From positions 1 to 62,769 of the forward strand of contig JARBTQ010000012.1 of the NCBI GenBank assembly GCA_029240075.1: DNA of 62,769 bases, in the 5' to 3' direction. The stretch is from Chlamydiales bacterium (lineage in GTDB: Bacteria; Chlamydiota; Chlamydiia; Chlamydiales; JARBTQ01). The notes under the pieces were generated by a model. The model worked only from the letters and a program-made list of their open reading frames with translations. It did no database searches and was not told where the DNA came from. The stretch's first letter is position 1, and each line of letters opens with the position of its first letter. The position numbers and the translations under genes were made by a program. This document shows positions 20,801 to 29,684 of the stretch, one piece after another.

Positions 20801-22040
20801 TCGCGACGAAGGACGTCCATTAGAAGATTATAAGCAACTTTTAATGACAAAATCGATTGAACCTTTACAATCCTTCAGTATTGAACTTGGTGCTAAGATT
20901 TTAGTTGAGGATGGAGATCGTATTAAACCAGGTGATAAGATTATACGTGTTGAACAGCATAGTATTCCGATCATTTGCGATCGCAAAGGTTATGTCAAAT
21001 ACGAAGACTTATTAGAAGGGATTTCTACAACTAAGGAGCTAAATAAGCAAACTGGTCAGTCAGAACTTGTTGTTAAGCAGCATCGAGGGGAACTTCACCC
21101 TGAAATTGCGATTTATGCGGATAATGCATTTACTGAATTGCTAGGTAGCTATTCACTACCTTCAGGTGCGATTATTTCTGTTGATGAAGGACAATATGTC
21201 TCAGCTGGTACTCTTTTAGCTCGTCTACCACGTAGTGCAATTAAGACGAAAGATATTACTGGGGGATTACCCCGTGTTGCTGAGTTGTTAGAAGCTCGTA
21301 AGCCAAAAGATGCTGCTGAAATCGCTAAAATTGATGGTATCGTAGATTTTCGTGGAGTCCAGAAAAACAAACGTATCGTTGGTGTGCGTGATGAGGTTTC
21401 TGGAATGGAAGAGGTACACCTTATCCCTCTAACTAAGCACTTGATCGTACAACGTGATGACCGTGTAGTTAAAGGACAGCAGTTGACAGATGGTGTAGTT
21501 GTATCGCATGAGATTCTTGAGATCTGCGGTGTGCGTGAATTACAACGTTACCTAGTTAACCAAGTTCAAGAAGTTTATCGACTCCAAGGGGTTGATATCA
21601 ACGACAAGCACATTGAAATCATTGTACGTCAAATGCTACAGAAAGTACGCATTACTGACCCAGGTGATACTACATTCTTGTTTGGTGAAGATGTTAATAA
21701 GAAAGACTTCTATGAAGAAAACCGTAAAGTCGTTGCTGAAGGTGGAAAACCTGCTCAAGCTTCACCTGTATTACTGGGTATTAGTAAGGCTAGCTTAAGT
21801 ACAGAGTCCTTTATTTCAGCGGCATCATTCCAGGACACTACACGTGTTCTTACAGATGCTGCATGTAGCGGTAAGGAAGATTTACTTGCAGGCTTCAAAG
21901 AAAATATCATTATGGGGCATATCATCCCAGGTGGTACTGGATTTGAAAGACATCACCGTATTACAGAGATTCTCAAGGGAGAAGAAGAGGGAGACCTTAA
22001 CTTTAATTTTGAGGATGAACCTTTTGAAGTGGCACGCTAA
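17862..22040 (+). CDS. rpoC: RNA polymerase beta' subunit
   Basis: Catalytic subunit of RNA polymerase. The active-site Mg motif NADFDGD has D454, D456 and D458. The N-terminal zinc site is seen in [20 protein letters not shown] (near residues 63-82), the second cysteine set in [13 protein letters not shown], and the trigger loop in [13 protein letters not shown]. The 1392-residue length is that of chlamydial RpoC. A terminator lies 17 bp after the stop. In Chlamydia transaldolase follows; here it does not. Confidence 0.99.
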   Translation: MDQNEDKKDFDKLTIGIASDSAILDWSHGEIKKPETINYRTFKPEKGGLFCEKIFGPTKDWECACGKYKKIKHKGIVCDRCGVEVTLSKVRRQRMAHIELAVPVVHIWFFKTMPSRIGNILGISSSDLERIIYYEDYIVIDPGTTTLEKKQLLNDTEYREAQERWGKDAFIAKMGGEAIFDLLKTEDLHMLLADLKEKLRKIKSIQARMKLARRLKIVDGFISSPNKPEWMVMSAVPVIPPDLRPLVPLDGGRFATSDLNDLYRRVINRNNRLKAILKLKTPEVIVRNEKRMLQEAVDALFDNGRHGHPVMGAGNRPLKSLSEMLKGKQGRFRQNLLGKRVDYSGRSVIVVGPELKFSQCGLPKQMALELFEPFIVKRLKDLGYVYTIRSAKKMIQRQAPEVWDVLEEIIKGHPVLLNRAPTLHRLSIQAFEPVLIEGKAIRVHPLVCTAFNADFDGDQMAVHVPLSVEAQLEAKLLMMAPDNIFLPSSGKPAAVPTQDMTLGLYYLMYDPIYNPEAQGKKVKIFSNTQEVLIAMNAAFSYAPSNGQGVTDVKWDGTGRGLHIHERIKVRLDDSRIIETTPGRVIFNTIVPKQLGFQNYNLPKKKLSELVMECYKKVGLEATVQFLDNLKNLGFAEATKAAVSIGIQDVLIPEDKYDILDETYQKVDQVRKQYEDGIITDGERYAKTISLWTEITNVLSDNLLKLISQVKNNKLNPLFIMIDSGARGNKSQLMQLGALRGLMSKPSNEIIESPITSNFREGLTVLEYFISAHGARKGLADTALKTADSGYLTRRLVDVAQDVLITEYDCETLNGIEVLAIKQGQEELLSLKERIFGRTVCDDIYLPGDSTKVLANAGDVVTAPQAAAIDDAGLETVKIRSVLTCEAKRGVCAKCYGINLANGRLIGKGEAVGFIAAQSIGEPGTQLTMRTFHLGGIASAMIAPESIVEQEGIVIYLGLRTVKNEEGQWVTLNKNGLIHIVRDEGRPLEDYKQLLMTKSIEPLQSFSIELGAKILVEDGDRIKPGDKIIRVEQHSIPIICDRKGYVKYEDLLEGISTTKELNKQTGQSELVVKQHRGELHPEIAIYADNAFTELLGSYSLPSGAIISVDEGQYVSAGTLLARLPRSAIKTKDITGGLPRVAELLEARKPKDAAEIAKIDGIVDFRGVQKNKRIVGVRDEVSGMEEVHLIPLTKHLIVQRDDRVVKGQQLTDGVVVSHEILEICGVRELQRYLVNQVQEVYRLQGVDINDKHIEIIVRQMLQKVRITDPGDTTFLFGEDVNKKDFYEENRKVVAEGGKPAQASPVLLGISKASLSTESFISAASFQDTTRVLTDAACSGKEDLLAGFKENIIMGHIIPGGTGFERHHRITEILKGEEEGDLNFNFEDEPFEVAR

Positions 22041-22057
22041 ATTGTTGTATTAACAAG

Positions 22058-22089
22058 AAAACCCCAAGAATAAACACTTGGGGTTTTTT
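22058..22089 (+). terminator. Rho-independent terminator after rpoC
   Basis: An 11-bp stem AAAACCCCAAG / CTTGGGGTTTT with more T residues. It separates the core cluster from the glycan region and may also serve the converging glycosyltransferase gene on the minus strand. Confidence 0.92.
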
Positions 22090-22115
22090 ATCATCCGTTT
22101 TCTGATATTTTTAAT

Positions 22116-23216
22116 CTAAGCAGAATCATGCAGTACATAAGCATGCGGCGTCTGTAAAGTTAGTTCTTCCAATTGCAGTGCTTTTTTCTTTTCCTTCTCA
22201 TTCTTCATCTGTCCAAAGATAAAGCTGCGCATATAATTAATTCCAACAATCGGGATACCAACTTCATTAATAAGATCAAGGCACACTAATGCTAAAGGAA
22301 GTTTTCTGTCTCGTATTAGCTGTTGACTAGTTTTACCCATAGTTAGGCAAACATTAGACAACATCCCTAGCTTATTTTCCTTTGTAATGTATTCTAAGCC
22401 TTGCTTAAAAAAAGGTAACGCACGCCATACGGCTTTTTCTTTATGGATAGGATAACACTCAAATATTGAAAGAACGGCGCTAAAATGGCTGGCAGCAAGT
22501 GCTGTCTTTCTTAAAGTTTTAATACTATCACTAACGTATGGATCATTCATGACAGCATTGATAGATGCTATCTCACCGAGCTTGGCATCTTCAATAGCAC
22601 TAATATTTCTACTTAAAGCTCCATCATGAAGAGCATATTTTGCTACAGGGTATGAAATATAAAGGATGGGATAGCGTACCCCTAAGCGAATAAAAATATC
22701 AAACTCTGTAGCTATTTCTTCTATATGTAATGAATCATAGTGCTTTTTAGAAAAGAAAGTAGCTGCTAGAGGGGGGTAAACTTTACCACAAAGGTAAGTT
22801 TCCAAATTCCATTCGCTCCTACGATTGAGTAGGGTAACTTCACCCTGTAGATTGGTAATGAGTGTTTCTCCATAAATAGCCGCGCAGTCAGGACGATGGC
22901 TAAACTGTTCTACACCCCATTTAATAGCTCCTGGTAGTAGTTCTTCATCGGAGAAACAATGAATAAAAAGATCCCCTTTTACACGCTTTAATGCTCTATT
23001 CCATCCTTCACTAGGACTCTTATCTGGGCAAGAAACTAGGTCAATTTGTGAACCATATTGCATTAAAATTTCTAATGTTCCATCAGTAGATCCCCCGTCT
23101 TGGACAACTATTTGTACATGGTCGTAATTTTGTAGAAGTATACTGTTGATACATCGCTTAATGGAATCAACACGGTTTTTAACAACACATACTATAGAAA
23201 CGAGAGGTAAATTCAT
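22116..23216 (-). CDS. Family 2 glycosyltransferase, paralogue group A
   Basis: Probable cytoplasmic transferase adding a sugar from a nucleotide donor to a surface glycan. The N-terminal GT-A fold shows SIVCVVKNRVDSIKRCINS, the donor-binding VVQDGGSTDGTLEIL, and FSDEELLPG where many GT2 proteins have DxD. Residues from about 210 form a helical, TPR-like extension. It is one of four related proteins in the first glycan block (the others start at 28516, 43233 and 44367); the 44367 protein is closest (ALKRVKGD versus ALQRVRGE, FSDEELLPGA in both). No membrane segment is evident. The acceptor is unknown. Confidence 0.85.
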   Translation of the reverse strand: MNLPLVSIVCVVKNRVDSIKRCINSILLQNYDHVQIVVQDGGSTDGTLEILMQYGSQIDLVSCPDKSPSEGWNRALKRVKGDLFIHCFSDEELLPGAIKWGVEQFSHRPDCAAIYGETLITNLQGEVTLLNRRSEWNLETYLCGKVYPPLAATFFSKKHYDSLHIEEIATEFDIFIRLGVRYPILYISYPVAKYALHDGALSRNISAIEDAKLGEIASINAVMNDPYVSDSIKTLRKTALAASHFSAVLSIFECYPIHKEKAVWRALPFFKQGLEYITKENKLGMLSNVCLTMGKTSQQLIRDRKLPLALVCLDLINEVGIPIVGINYMRSFIFGQMKNEKEKKKALQLEELTLQTPHAYVLHDSA

Positions 23217-23331
23217 AATTTATCGCCTAGTTCAAGCTTAGAAACTTATTTTGAATCCTGATAGGAATAACCATTGTAGTAACGTATGAGTTTTCAGTAG
23301 ACCCTATGATACTAGATAAAGAGTAAGTCAA

Positions 23332-23547
23332 GTGTATATATCAGCTTTGGGTTTACCCCTTAATCTTATAGGCATCGATTCCGTAAACAAGCAAAAAGCT
23401 AGTGCCTTTTTTGAACGTTTATTAAGAATACGAAAAATAATCAACGGCAAATTCGTAGCAATACTTAACCAGATTGAACAGAACCGTTTCGAGACTAATT
23501 TTATAAGATCTCAATTTCTTACAGAGAAGATTGTAAAGGAAGCTTAA
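23332..23547 (+). pseudogene. Possible transposase remnant (71 codons, GTG start)
   Basis: A short frame containing ALGLPLNLI, then ETNFIRSQFLTEKI. The pattern (DALG-N-PL ... YDSNYIRSQ) recalls the catalytic core of IS5-type DDE transposases, but the DDE residues themselves are not visible and the match is from memory. It lies in a 548-bp gap between a minus-strand glycosyltransferase and hddA. No terminal repeats were found. It may instead be a chance frame; the rest of the gap shows nothing recognisable. Confidence 0.3.
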
Positions 23548-23764
23548 ATAACAGGGGTGTTTGGCAAGGATTTTGCTTAAAGCGCTTACAATAGAATTAT
23601 AAAGAAGAGTCTTTTTGTATTGTATGTATGCCTTTTATTTTTGGAAGAGGGCAGCTTTATTAAGCTAAAAATAATAAGCAAAAATATTTCCTAAATAAAA
23701 CAGGGCGAGATGACGAAATTTAATGTAAATAGATTTTACCCATAATATCAAAGAGAGGTATCTG

Positions 23765-24799
23765 ATGATCATCTCAAAAACACCTTATCGGATCTCCTTC
23801 TTTGGTGGTGGGACAGATTACCCACAATGGTACTGTAGAGAGGGTGGAGCTGTCCTTTCAACGACTATTGATAAATACTGTACTATTACGTGTCGTGAGT
23901 TCCCCCCTTTTTTTAATTATAAGCATCGAATTGTATGGTCTTATATAGAATCAGCAAGTTCATATAAAGAGATTTTGCATCCTGCAGTTAAAGCAGTACT
24001 ACGATATATGGAAATAGAGGATAAAATTGGGTTAGAAATTCATCATCAGGGAGACTTACCCGCACGTTCAGGAATGGGCACTAGTGCGTCTTTTGTAGTA
24101 GGCCTTCTCAATGCTTTATCAGTTTTTAAAGGAAGAATGGTCAGCCAAATGGAATTAGGGCTGCAAGCTATTGAAGTAGAACAAAATGTTTTGAAAGAAA
24201 GTGTTGGCTCACAAGACCAAATTGCAGTAGCTCAGGGGGGTCTTAATACAATCTATTTTAATACTTCTGGAGAGATTCAGGTAGTTCCTATGTCAATCCC
24301 TGCTGCCCGTCAATTTGAACTAGAATCCAATTTGATGTTATTTTATACAGGTTCATCACGTATGAGTTCAGAAATAGCATCTAATATTATAGAAAATATA
24401 CCTAGAAAAAAGACTATTTTGCGAATGATGCGAGGATATGTTGATCAGGCGATCAATCTACTTGATTCTAAAGACCCTTTAAATGATTTTGGTATATTAT
24501 TACATGAAAGTTGGCTCCTTAAAAAAGAATTAAGCCCTCTGATAAGCAATGAAACAATAGATCGTATCTACGATGCTGCTCGTAAGAATGGTGCTATCGG
24601 GGGTAAATTATTAGGAGCTGGGGGTACAGGCTTCATGCTTTTTTATGTTCCTCTAGAATATCAAGCTAAAGTTCGTCAGACATTATCCCAATATATTGAG
24701 GTCCCACTAAAATTTGAAAATCAGGGTGCTGTCATACTCAATTACCAATCTTGTGATTTACAGAGAGAGGATCTATTTTGGCAGCAAGCCCTCAGATAG
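23765..24799 (+). CDS. hddA: D-glycero-alpha-D-manno-heptose-7-phosphate kinase-like GHMP kinase
   Basis: Expected to phosphorylate C1 of heptose-7-phosphate on the way to GDP-D-glycero-alpha-D-manno-heptose. GHMP motifs: KTPYRISFFGGGTDYP at the start, the ATP loop PARSGMGTSAS (residues 99-109) and C-terminal GGKLLGAGGTGFML. The 344-residue length and the FGGGTDYP start are those of HddA. The matching guanylyltransferase hddC lies converging at its 3' end, overlapping by 27 bp. Related kinases act on fucose, so heptose specificity is inferred from the partner gene. Confidence 0.85.
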   Translation: MIISKTPYRISFFGGGTDYPQWYCREGGAVLSTTIDKYCTITCREFPPFFNYKHRIVWSYIESASSYKEILHPAVKAVLRYMEIEDKIGLEIHHQGDLPARSGMGTSASFVVGLLNALSVFKGRMVSQMELGLQAIEVEQNVLKESVGSQDQIAVAQGGLNTIYFNTSGEIQVVPMSIPAARQFELESNLMLFYTGSSRMSSEIASNIIENIPRKKTILRMMRGYVDQAINLLDSKDPLNDFGILLHESWLLKKELSPLISNETIDRIYDAARKNGAIGGKLLGAGGTGFMLFYVPLEYQAKVRQTLSQYIEVPLKFENQGAVILNYQSCDLQREDLFWQQALR

Positions 24800-25492
24800 C
24801 ATTTGTTGTGCTAATGTAAAACGCTCAGGAGTTCCTATATCGATCACTTTGCCCGTAGTAGTAAATCCGTAACATGGTTTCTTTAAAATTAAAGAGGGAA
24901 CCAATTGTAGTTCTATTGAATAAGGCTTGTTATAAGGGATATAGTCCAAAATTTCCTTTTGGAATACGTAGACTCCTCCATTCATCCAAGTTGTTTCTTC
25001 AGGTAACTGGGTGGTTTGCTTTTCCGCAAAGTGTGTAACAATTCCATGTTGATTAATAATAACATTTCCACAGTCGGTGCGCATGTCTAAGGAAGCTAAT
25101 AATATTGTTAAAAAGCTAGCATTTTCTGAGTGAAATGAAGTCAACCGATTAAGATCGAAGGGACAGAATGAATCCCCATTCATCACTAAAAAAGGATCTG
25201 TTTTGATAAAGGGCTCGGCATATTTGATAGCCCCGGCTGTACCCAAAGGGATGTCTTCGTAGGAGCAGATTATCTCCCGAGCATATTCAGTATGCTTTTG
25301 GTAATAATCCTTAATAAAACTTCCTTTATGCCCAGCACATAGTATAATCCGGTTACCACCTTGTTTGCAGATAAAGTCAATGAGAAGATCTAAAAATGGT
25401 TTTTTCTGGAATAAGGCCATTGGTTTAGGGCGATCGTTAATAATTGACTGTAATCGCGATCCTCTTCCTCCAACTAAAATTAAAATGTCCAT
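24773..25492 (-). CDS. hddC: D-glycero-alpha-D-manno-heptose-1-phosphate guanylyltransferase-like
   Basis: Nucleotidyltransferase that should join heptose-1-phosphate to GTP. The N-terminal signature is ILVGGRGSRLQSIINDRPKPM (about residues 4-24), the usual LAGGxGTRL loop with small changes, followed by MNGDSFCPFDL with the metal-binding aspartate near residue 107. ATG 25492 is chosen because HddC-type proteins begin directly with this strand; a GTG nine bases upstream is also open. It converges on hddA with a 27-bp coding overlap. Other sugar-1-phosphate nucleotidyltransferase specificities cannot be excluded. Confidence 0.82.
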   Translation of the reverse strand: MDILILVGGRGSRLQSIINDRPKPMALFQKKPFLDLLIDFICKQGGNRIILCAGHKGSFIKDYYQKHTEYAREIICSYEDIPLGTAGAIKYAEPFIKTDPFLVMNGDSFCPFDLNRLTSFHSENASFLTILLASLDMRTDCGNVIINQHGIVTHFAEKQTTQLPEETTWMNGGVYVFQKEILDYIPYNKPYSIELQLVPSLILKKPCYGFTTTGKVIDIGTPERFTLAQQMLSEGLLPK

Positions 25493-25610
25493 TCTAACCA
25501 CAAGTCTTTGATTTGCAGAAAATTTAAATTTAAAGACAAAAAATATATCTTTTTCCTAACTATTTTGTTAGCTTGACGCTATAGAAGACCTAAAATAGAA
25601 GAAGATTATA

Positions 25611-26324
25611 GTGGATAAATTAGCAGCTCATTACTTTTTACAACATGTAAAAAAGGTTTTTTCTAAGGAGAAAATTAGGGATCTACGCGAAGATATAACC
25701 AAGCTCGAACAATTGATCCAACCAGACTCATTAACTGAAAGGGAGAAATTGGCTTTAGAGCGGGGCGAAAGCGCAGATTCTTTGCGAAAAGAAACGTGTT
25801 GGTATGAACTATGGAAGAATTTGAACCCTACTTTTATTAATTTTTTAACTCCTTTTACTTGGTTAATTTTTCCTATTCAAGTACGGGCTGTACAAGATAT
25901 AAAACAATTTGCTCCCTGGCATCAGGATATTGGTTTCCAAAAAGCTTTGAAAGACAGAGGACATCGGCAGGTTATGACTTGTTTTATTCCTTTAGAAGAG
26001 AATCCCGTAAATCATACAACTTTGCAATTTTCTTTGAAGAAAACAGACTTTATTGAGCATAAACCTCTTAATGGATATTCTGCAGGGATCGAAAATTACC
26101 CTTTCAGCCAACTATGCCATTACCAATTGGAGTTAGGAGATGCTTTACTCTTTGGTGATCTTGTCCCACATCGAACATTTTTGCCGGAGGAAGGGCAAGT
26201 TTATCGTCGTTCATTCGAATTCCGATTAATTGATCCTATAGATGCTCTAGATGACAAAGACTACTACGATATTGTTTCTGGAAAATTTGTAAGAAAAAAT
26301 GCCAAATCGATGCTAGAAGTTTGA
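25611..26324 (+). CDS. Fe(II)/2-oxoglutarate dioxygenase, phytanoyl-CoA dioxygenase-like
   Basis: A 237-residue protein with the metal triad of the family: WHQD (H104, D106) and DLVPHRT (H187), then an arginine in the RRSFEFRL stretch for 2-oxoglutarate. The core LELGDALLFGDLVPHRT is typical of PhyH-type oxygenases. Such enzymes hydroxylate or oxidise small molecules and sugars; the place beside GDP-heptose genes suggests a sugar or its modification as substrate, which is inference. The start is GTG 25611; no ATG fits. It diverges from hddC (119 bp between the starts), so the two may share a control region. A hairpin overlaps the stop codon. Confidence 0.75.
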   Translation: MDKLAAHYFLQHVKKVFSKEKIRDLREDITKLEQLIQPDSLTEREKLALERGESADSLRKETCWYELWKNLNPTFINFLTPFTWLIFPIQVRAVQDIKQFAPWHQDIGFQKALKDRGHRQVMTCFIPLEENPVNHTTLQFSLKKTDFIEHKPLNGYSAGIENYPFSQLCHYQLELGDALLFGDLVPHRTFLPEEGQVYRRSFEFRLIDPIDALDDKDYYDIVSGKFVRKNAKSMLEV

Positions 26325-26341
26325 TAATAAAACTATCAAAC
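26319..26341 (+). other. Hairpin overlapping the dioxygenase stop codon
   Basis: A perfect 8-bp stem GTTTGATA / TATCAAAC with a 7-base loop. No T-run follows. Possibly a 3' mRNA-stabilising stem or weak terminator. Confidence 0.35.
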
Positions 26342-26435
26342 AGCATTGGTTATTTAATCTATAAAGCTACAGTCTACTCTAAATAATAGAGCTTCTAATG
26401 TTAGATGAAATTTATTTCAGGGAATGTATTACTAA

Positions 26436-27455
26436 ATGAAAACCCCTAGAGCACTAATTACCGGTATTACTGGTATGGTAGGATCCCATCTTGCTGACTA
26501 CCTATTACGGGATACGGATTGGCAAATATATGGAATGTGCCGTTGGAGAAGTCGTACTGACAACATTGAGCATCTTTTAGGTAAAAGAGAAACGCTTAAC
26601 CGACTCTTTTTTTTAAATGGTGATTTAAAAGATTATCTATCTTTGCAACATGTGGTAGACAAGGTACGCCCAGACTATGTCTTTCATTTAGCAGCTCAAA
26701 GCTATCCTCATACTAGCTTTATTTCACCGATAGATACGCTTGATACTAATATTTTAGGAACTAACCGTTTATTAGAAGCGCTAAGATATTGTAAAGAAAT
26801 TGATCCTGTCATACATGTTTGTGCTTCTTCTGAGGTCTTTGGGCGTGTAGCTGCTGATAAACTTCCTATTAATGAAGAGTGTAATTTCCACCCCGCATCT
26901 CCTTATGCAATTTCAAAGGTAGGAACAGATTTAGTGGGACGCTACCATGCAGAAGCTTATGGGCAAAAAATCATGACTACCAGAATGTTTACTCATACAG
27001 GGCCTCGCAGGGGCGATGTTTTTGCAGAATCAAACTTTGCTAAACAGATCGCTCTTATAGAACAAGGGTTGCAAGAGCCTATCATCCAAGTGGGGAACTT
27101 GAAATCGATGCGTACATGGGCTGACGTTCGTGATGCAGTGTGTGCATACTATATGTTAGTTACTAAAAACCCTATACCAGGAGCTTACTATAATATAGGG
27201 GGAGCTTATTCATGCACTATTGAAGATATGCTTCATTACTTGATTAGCTTATCTAGTGCTAAGAATATTTCCGTAGAAATAGATTCTTCCCGTTTAAGAC
27301 CTATTGATGCAGATTTACAAATTCCCGATACGCGTAAATTTCAGGAACACACAGGCTGGAAACCTATTTATTCTTTTGAGCAAACAATGCAGGACTTGCT
27401 TAATTATTGGAGAGAAAAAGTAAAGGCGGGGGCTAAATTCCTTGTTCACTGCTAA
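26436..27455 (+). CDS. GDP-mannose/GDP-heptose 4,6-dehydratase-like SDR
   Basis: Extended short-chain dehydrogenase. NAD-binding ITGITGMVGSHLADYL is at residues 9-24; ASSEVFGRV near 130 and YAISK near 155 supply the serine and the canonical YxxxK; GPRRGDVF near 190 and FAKQIALIEQG are typical of the GDP-mannose 4,6-dehydratase/Rmd group. The likely product is a GDP-4-keto-6-deoxy sugar. With hddA and hddC nearby the substrate may be GDP-heptose, as for the DmhA/WcbK enzymes, rather than GDP-mannose. It is followed after 11 bp by a second SDR gene that could use the keto product. A 339-residue length fits. Confidence 0.85.
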   Translation: MKTPRALITGITGMVGSHLADYLLRDTDWQIYGMCRWRSRTDNIEHLLGKRETLNRLFFLNGDLKDYLSLQHVVDKVRPDYVFHLAAQSYPHTSFISPIDTLDTNILGTNRLLEALRYCKEIDPVIHVCASSEVFGRVAADKLPINEECNFHPASPYAISKVGTDLVGRYHAEAYGQKIMTTRMFTHTGPRRGDVFAESNFAKQIALIEQGLQEPIIQVGNLKSMRTWADVRDAVCAYYMLVTKNPIPGAYYNIGGAYSCTIEDMLHYLISLSSAKNISVEIDSSRLRPIDADLQIPDTRKFQEHTGWKPIYSFEQTMQDLLNYWREKVKAGAKFLVHC

Positions 27456-27466
27456 TTAAGGATGTT

Positions 27467-28444
27467 ATGTACTTGACAGGTAAAACAATATGTATTGCGG
27501 GTGCTACGGGTATGGCAGGAAGCGCTCTTATAACATATCTATTAGAGAACTATCCCAATACTTATATTCGCGCTATTCATCACTTTTCAGAACCCTATAT
27601 TCTACACCCCAATATTGAGTATAGAAAAGCAGATTTACGCTTATCTGAAGACTGCTTATCTGCTGTCGCTGATTGCCAAGCTGTGATTATGGCTGCAGCA
27701 ATGACAGGGGGGTGCCTTCTATCAAAAACAGAGCCTTGGAAGCAAGTAAATCACAACTTGTTTATGAATGCCCAACTTTTTGAAGCATGTCATAAACAAG
27801 GAGTAGAGCGAGTTATATGTATAGGTTCAGCAACACTTTATCAAGATAGCTTAAATAAACTTTCTGAAAACGATTTAGATCTAAACCAAGATCCTCCTTT
27901 AAACTATTTTGGTATAGGATGGGTTACGCGTAGTGTAGAAAAATTAGCGCAATTTTGGTCAACAACCACATCTTTACCTATTATCTGTATAAGAGCGTCG
28001 AACATATATGGTCCCTATGCAAAATTTGATCTCTATACAGCTAACTTTATTCCTGCTTTAATTCGTAAAGCATTTGCTAAGATAGACCCTTTTGAAGTCT
28101 GGGGAGATAAAAACGTAGTAAGAGATGTGATCTACAGTGCAGACTTTGCCAGTGCAGTTATACAATTATTGGATCATAATCAGTTTTGCTCAGAGGTCTT
28201 TAATATATGCTCAGGTAAGGCTATAACTGTAGAATCCGTAGTCAATAGTGTACTTAACTTAGTTCAGCATGTACCTACACAAATTAATTATATAAATAAT
28301 ACCCCTTTAGGAATCTCTTATCGCTTATATGATTCTCAAAAAATACAACTATATACGGGTTGGAAGATACAGAATACTTTAGAACAAGGGTTAGCAAAAA
28401 CTGTTTCATGGTGGCAGTTGAATAGTGAAACCTGGCAACGTTGA
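27467..28444 (+). CDS. NAD-dependent epimerase/reductase (WcaG/GDP-fucose synthase-like) with altered YxxxK
   Basis: Extended SDR of 325 residues with the dinucleotide loop AGATGMAGSALITYL (residues 10-24). Context suggests epimerisation and/or reduction of the 4-keto sugar made by the preceding gene. The catalytic region reads YFGIGWVTRSVEK: the usual Tyr-x3-Lys register holds Ile and Thr instead, although a Tyr lies three residues earlier. The same surrounding pattern (..GW..) recurs in the proteins at 41057 and 42201, so these three form a subfamily. ATG 27467 has AAGGA just upstream. Activity may differ from the textbook reductase. Confidence 0.78.
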   Translation: MYLTGKTICIAGATGMAGSALITYLLENYPNTYIRAIHHFSEPYILHPNIEYRKADLRLSEDCLSAVADCQAVIMAAAMTGGCLLSKTEPWKQVNHNLFMNAQLFEACHKQGVERVICIGSATLYQDSLNKLSENDLDLNQDPPLNYFGIGWVTRSVEKLAQFWSTTTSLPIICIRASNIYGPYAKFDLYTANFIPALIRKAFAKIDPFEVWGDKNVVRDVIYSADFASAVIQLLDHNQFCSEVFNICSGKAITVESVVNSVLNLVQHVPTQINYINNTPLGISYRLYDSQKIQLYTGWKIQNTLEQGLAKTVSWWQLNSETWQR

Positions 28445-28515
28445 TAAAAACGAATTGAATAAGATCATATTTACTCTATTTTGATATCAGATGGATTATC
28501 TACTTTATAAAATAT

Positions 28516-29655
28516 TTAGAGATCTTTTCGAGGTTGTAAGTCAACCATCTTACTTTGGCTTAAAGTCTGTACCATCCATTGGCCTTCAAGCTGTCGTATC
28601 TGTTTAGCTTCCTCTTCCTTGCCTAGCTTTTGAAGAATTAAGCTATGAAAATAAAATATAAACATAGATATTGGAGAACTTTCAGCACCCCGGAATAGGT
28701 TAAGTAGCTCTAAAGCATCATTATAATAATGAGCGTTCATAAGGTTCCTAACATACCCAACAATAGCAACACCTAACTTGGAACTTGCTAAATTAAATTT
28801 TTGAAGCGAAACAGACTGATATAAAGAGAGCAGGTTTAAAACAGTGTGGAAAGTTACCTTTGAAAATGGAAGATAAGCTATTAATTGTATCTTATGTAAA
28901 ATGTTTAGAAAAAATAAGTTATTAGCCATTTCTAAAACAACTTTTTGATTCTCTTCTATTAATTCTAGACTATCAAAATCACATATAGTCTTGAGAGCTT
29001 GAAGTTTTATGTTTATGACTTCTAAAGAGTTATTGGAACTGACTAAAATATCTCCCTGTATTTTAGCTACGGTTGATTCAATATGACCAGAAGGAAATTG
29101 TGCAAGTAGTTTAGCAAAAAGACTGTATCCTTCATCTTTACAAATGTGAGTTAGACTAATAGCATTACAGGCTGCAACTCGAAAAAAAGAGGTAAACAGG
29201 GGTGGTATGACAGATCCTTGTAATACATCTGAGAAACTTAGATTAGGGTTAATTTTGATTAATTTTGAACTATCGAGTCCATATTTCAGCTCATAATCTC
29301 CATATACAAACCCTAAATCAGGGTTTTCTTGTAGTTTTTGAACGACTTCAGAAACAATGTTTGAATTTAGTATTTGATAATCAGGACATAAATAAAAGAT
29401 TTCGCCTTTTACATGGTTTATACCTATTTTCCATCCCTCTTCATCTTCTGTATACGGTGTAGTATCTATTAGAATATGAGGAGAGTAAGATTTAAGAAAT
29501 TCCTGGTCTTCTCTACTACAATTACCAGCTATAATGATTATTTGTTTGCAAAGATAACTTTGTTTAAGAATACTCTCAATACAATCTAAAAAAAACTTTT
29601 TGGGTCTGTTTATTAAACAGAGTATCGATACTATAGGGATGTTATTATTTGACAT
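28516..29655 (-). CDS. Family 2 glycosyltransferase, divergent member of paralogue group A
   Basis: A 379-residue protein with a GT-A-like start (PIVSILCLINRPKKFFLDCI) and IIAGNCSREDQEF where the group normally has QDGGSTDGT, so the donor site is degenerate. EGWKIGINHVKGEIF aligns with the EGW.RAL.RVKGD segment of its paralogues, and the C-terminal helical part ends FHSLILQKLGKEEEAKQI, like a TPR unit. It may be catalytically impaired or use another donor. It runs antiparallel between the SDR gene and the sulfotransferase-like gene, 29 bp after the latter. Confidence 0.68.
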   Translation of the reverse strand: MSNNNIPIVSILCLINRPKKFFLDCIESILKQSYLCKQIIIIAGNCSREDQEFLKSYSPHILIDTTPYTEDEEGWKIGINHVKGEIFYLCPDYQILNSNIVSEVVQKLQENPDLGFVYGDYELKYGLDSSKLIKINPNLSFSDVLQGSVIPPLFTSFFRVAACNAISLTHICKDEGYSLFAKLLAQFPSGHIESTVAKIQGDILVSSNNSLEVINIKLQALKTICDFDSLELIEENQKVVLEMANNLFFLNILHKIQLIAYLPFSKVTFHTVLNLLSLYQSVSLQKFNLASSKLGVAIVGYVRNLMNAHYYNDALELLNLFRGAESSPISMFIFYFHSLILQKLGKEEEAKQIRQLEGQWMVQTLSQSKMVDLQPRKDL

Positions 29656-29684
29656 AATGATTAAAGTTGCTTTTTTATGTAAAT

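Noticed and set aside
13045-22000. Several long minus-strand frames inside ribosomal and RNA polymerase genes
   Set aside because: They mirror codon bias of the highly expressed sense genes, lack ribosome sites and encode low-complexity Ser/Ile/Thr-rich peptides.
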